The notes below the pieces were generated by a model. It searched no databases, had not been told where the DNA came from, and worked only from the letters and a program-made list of their open reading frames with translations. DNA of 7,191 nucleotides from Ruminococcus sp. UBA1366. GTDB lineage: Bacteria > Bacillota > Clostridia > Oscillospirales > Ruminococcaceae. A program made the position numbers and the translations under genes. How positions within the stretch are numbered: position 1 is the first letter of the stretch; every line of letters starts with the position of its first letter. Below, piece after piece: positions 5,378 to 7,191 of this stretch. The stretch lies in the NCBI GenBank assembly GCA_002306005.1, contig DBRO01000122.1, positions 1,681-8,871 of the forward strand. Direction: 5' to 3'.

Positions 5378-5596
5378 TTATCCAATCCAGAAATTCTTAT
5401 TATCCTCAGCGAACTGTACACCCAGTTGCTTTTCGGCAAAAAAATCCGTAATTTCCTGCCGGAGTGCCGCATCCGCTTCCTGTTCCAGCCAAAGCGATTG
5501 CTGCCCGCACGCATCCCGTAAATGCACCGTTATGCCGCGCGGTGCAAGCTGCGCTTTCAGCTCAATTATATCACCGATGGATGCACATTTTTTCAT
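5378..5596 (-). CDS. Small RDAC-motif protein, function unknown
   Basis: This 72-residue protein has no signal peptide, membrane segment or catalytic motif I can name. The core LRDACGQQSLWLEQE has R-D-A-C at residues 27-30, preceded by an amphipathic N-terminal helix (GDIIELKAQLAPRG) and followed by a charged helix (ALRQEITDFFAEKQLG) and a short strand ending NFWIG. From memory, small clostridial proteins with this motif are named RDAC family proteins of unknown function; I cannot check this here. The predicted alternation of helix and strand suggests a compact alpha/beta cytosolic domain. The start is supported by AAAGAGAG seven bases upstream. It sits 22 bases after the FN3 gene and 24 bases before the SH3 gene, so co-transcription is likely. 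The single conserved cysteine is the most notable residue. Confidence 0.75.
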   Translation of the reverse strand: MKKCASIGDIIELKAQLAPRGITVHLRDACGQQSLWLEQEADAALRQEITDFFAEKQLGVQFAEDNKNFWIG

Positions 5597-5618
5597 AATG
5601 ATTCTCTCTTTCTGCCGA

Positions 5619-7190
5619 TTATTTCTTTATGGTTTTAACCTCTGAAAACTTTCCATAATACCTCACATCATCCGCAACCTTGTAGGCCCGCACCGCAATG
5701 CGCTCCGTATTGTTTGGATTTTTAATCGTATACGTAAGATTTTTACAGCTTACCACCGCAATGCGTGTGTATTTCTTTGTTTTTGGGTCGTATCTGCAAA
5801 CTTCATAAGCGGAAGAACGCGCAACTTTTTTCCAAGAAACCACAACAGTTTTGCCGGATTTTTTCAATGTCAATCCGCTTACCTGTGCCGGACGTGTTGT
5901 TATTTCAATTTCGTTTGTGTATTCGGAATAATAATTTCGTCCTGCCACCGTCTTATATGCCCGAACTTTATACGTATCGCGCTGTGCTGTTGTTAAGTTT
6001 TTGATCGTCAAGCTGGTGTCGGTTGTACTTAGATATTTTTCAAATTGCCCCGTGGCGGTGTTTTGCTTATAGACCCAATAACCCGTCACGCCCGATGCGC
6101 CCGTCCACTTCATCGTAATCGAGCTGGTCGTGCAAGAAGTGTATTGCAAATCTTTTGCGTAATTCGGCGCAGTGGATGCCTTTAATCCATCTGTATACGT
6201 TCCATAAAAGAGTGTACCAGCGACATCTTTCACTGCACGAATACTGAACGTATAGGTCTTGTTTCGTTTCAGATTCTTTACAAGATACTCTTTTGAGGTT
6301 GTGGAACCGATATAAGTATGTTTCTTTGTCTTGGTATCATAATAATAGATCCGATACTGTGTCGCGCCCGAAACCCCACTCCAAGCAAGCCGAATGGTAC
6401 TTGGCGAACTAGCCTTCACAGTAAAATTCGCAGGTGCAGTCGGCTTTGTTGCAGCTTGTATTGTAATTCCGCTTGCAAGCAATCGCGAACTGCCGTTGTT
6501 TACATACTCATTTACTTTGAACTTGTAGGTTTTATTTTTGGATAGCCCCGTCAGCGTTGCGGATTCCGTAGTAACTGTTTTAATGTAAGTATAGTCTTTT
6601 ATGGAAGAATTATACACATATATACGGTATCCATCGCACGCGCCGCCTTTTTTCCACGTTAGTTTTACCGTGGTTGCCGTATAGGACGAAACCGCTAGAT
6701 TCTTGACGGATTTGGGATGGGTATGGTAGGCAAGCGCTTCGCTATATCCGCTGTAAATATTCGCTTCTTCTCCGGCATAATACGCCCGTACCTTGTACTC
6801 ATATTCCGTTGCCGCCGTAAGTCCCGTTACTGTATACGAATTCGTCTTCGTTGTTGCAAGCCGCTCAAACTTCCCGCTGGTGGGATTTTTCTTGTAAACC
6901 GCATAGGTCTTTATCCCGCTTACCTTGTCCCACGTAAGCACCTGCGAGGTTTCCGTGCAAGAAGAAACCGTTAAGTTCTGCGGCGTTTTCGGTAAGGTAC
7001 CTGTGGAAATTTCCTCAGAAGCAAGCCCTGCCACCGTTTCGCCGGATGCATCAAACAGCGCACTGACCCGGAAACGGTAGGCTGTCATGGTGGAAAGCCC
7101 CTTAATCGTTACGGAAGTTCCCGTAACCTCCGTGCAGTCTTGATATTCGCCCGTTTTTACGTTAAAAACAAACACCCGGTATCCAGCCGC
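5619..7190 (-). CDS. Fibronectin type III repeat protein (5' end outside window)
   Basis: The frame is open from the right edge (last whole codon 7188-7190), so only the C-terminal 523 residues are visible; an apparent GTG start at 7175 is internal, because YR precedes it in a normal FN3 strand. The visible part is five full FN3 domains after a partial one, each about 90 residues with the LTW/LAW/MKW B-strand Trp, a YxVY/YRIY strand with TG-K-EYK or KK-YT turns, and a TYxxKVRAY-like final strand. The last domain ends TIKK at the stop, with no LPXTG anchor or SLH domain in view. Such repeats are extracellular spacers or binding modules, often in secreted enzymes or adhesins; the catalytic or binding end would lie upstream. 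Lys, Thr and Tyr are abundant. It is the first visible gene of the minus-strand set. Confidence 0.9.
   Translation of the reverse strand, partial: AAGYRVFVFNVKTGEYQDCTEVTGTSVTIKGLSTMTAYRFRVSALFDASGETVAGLASEEISTGTLPKTPQNLTVSSCTETSQVLTWDKVSGIKTYAVYKKNPTSGKFERLATTKTNSYTVTGLTAATEYEYKVRAYYAGEEANIYSGYSEALAYHTHPKSVKNLAVSSYTATTVKLTWKKGGACDGYRIYVYNSSIKDYTYIKTVTTESATLTGLSKNKTYKFKVNEYVNNGSSRLLASGITIQAATKPTAPANFTVKASSPSTIRLAWSGVSGATQYRIYYYDTKTKKHTYIGSTTSKEYLVKNLKRNKTYTFSIRAVKDVAGTLFYGTYTDGLKASTAPNYAKDLQYTSCTTSSITMKWTGASGVTGYWVYKQNTATGQFEKYLSTTDTSLTIKNLTTAQRDTYKVRAYKTVAGRNYYSEYTNEIEITTRPAQVSGLTLKKSGKTVVVSWKKVARSSAYEVCRYDPKTKKYTRIAVVSCKNLTYTIKNPNNTERIAVRAYKVADDVRYYGKFSEVKTIKK
5622..7190 (-). repeat. Tandem FN3 domain units
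   Basis: Approximate units, read on the minus strand, are: partial 7190-6993, 6992-6714, 6713-6444, 6443-6168, 6167-5889 and 5888-5622. Period is about 270-280 bases. Units share fold-defining positions but have diverged in sequence, so this is protein-level repetition and not a recent DNA duplication. The last unit differs most (SWKKVARSSAYEV). Confidence 0.8.
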
Positions 7191-7191
7191 A

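Noticed and set aside
7173..7175. GTG at 7175 as the true start of the FN3 protein
   Set aside because: The frame continues to the window edge, and the preceding residues (AAGYR) fit an FN3 strand. The gene is cut by the edge.
5622..7190. FN3 repeats as recent DNA duplications or a CRISPR-like array
   Set aside because: The units share only fold positions at the protein level, are about 275 bases long, and have no conserved short repeats or spacers.

Overview
The window looks like ordinary chromosome from a Gram-positive Firmicute, most likely a gut-type clostridium of the Oscillospiraceae/Ruminococcaceae. The evidence is strong AGGAGG-type ribosome binding sites, sigma-A promoters with 17-base spacers, a TTG start, a bacterial-type AspRS with a GAD insertion, a DUF1294 protein, a lipobox solute-binding protein, and a small RDAC-motif protein of a kind I associate with clostridia. 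The lineage is inferred; no rRNA or other decisive marker is present. Genes are of moderate GC and the intergenic gaps are clearly AT-richer.

Layout, plus strand. The 3' part of aspS (1-747) is followed by a possible terminator. A promoter at 833-861 drives two genes: a permuted NlpC/P60-like (papain-fold) hydrolase (918-1490) and, 15 bases later, a DUF1294 membrane protein with a TTG start (1506-1868). The predicted transcript of this pair begins inside a perfect 10-bp stem-loop. The DUF1294 C-terminus runs past the family's usual end into AT-rich sequence, which suggests a lost stop or a frameshift. An AT-rich gap with a good promoter and a leader of about 130 bases precedes a lone extracellular solute-binding lipoprotein (2104-3549), which has its own terminator. 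Next comes a water-type aquaporin (3740-4435) with its own promoter and terminator.

Layout, minus strand. From the right edge leftward there is a tightly spaced gene set: a fibronectin type III repeat protein (open at the window edge, stop at 5619), a 72-residue RDAC-motif protein (5378-5596), and a single-pass membrane protein with a Thr/Glu-rich stalk and an extracellular SH3 domain (4784-5353). Further left is a tRNA-Leu(CAG) with promoter, leader hairpin and terminator, facing the aquaporin terminator. The intergene gaps of 22 and 24 bases suggest one operon that acts at the cell envelope.

The window has no CRISPR array, transposase, phage gene, toxin-antitoxin pair or rRNA. I see no complete new system. 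The points most worth a second look are the FN3/RDAC/SH3 gene set, the orphan solute-binding protein with its long leader, the stem-loop at the hydrolase transcription start, and the DUF1294 C-terminal tail.
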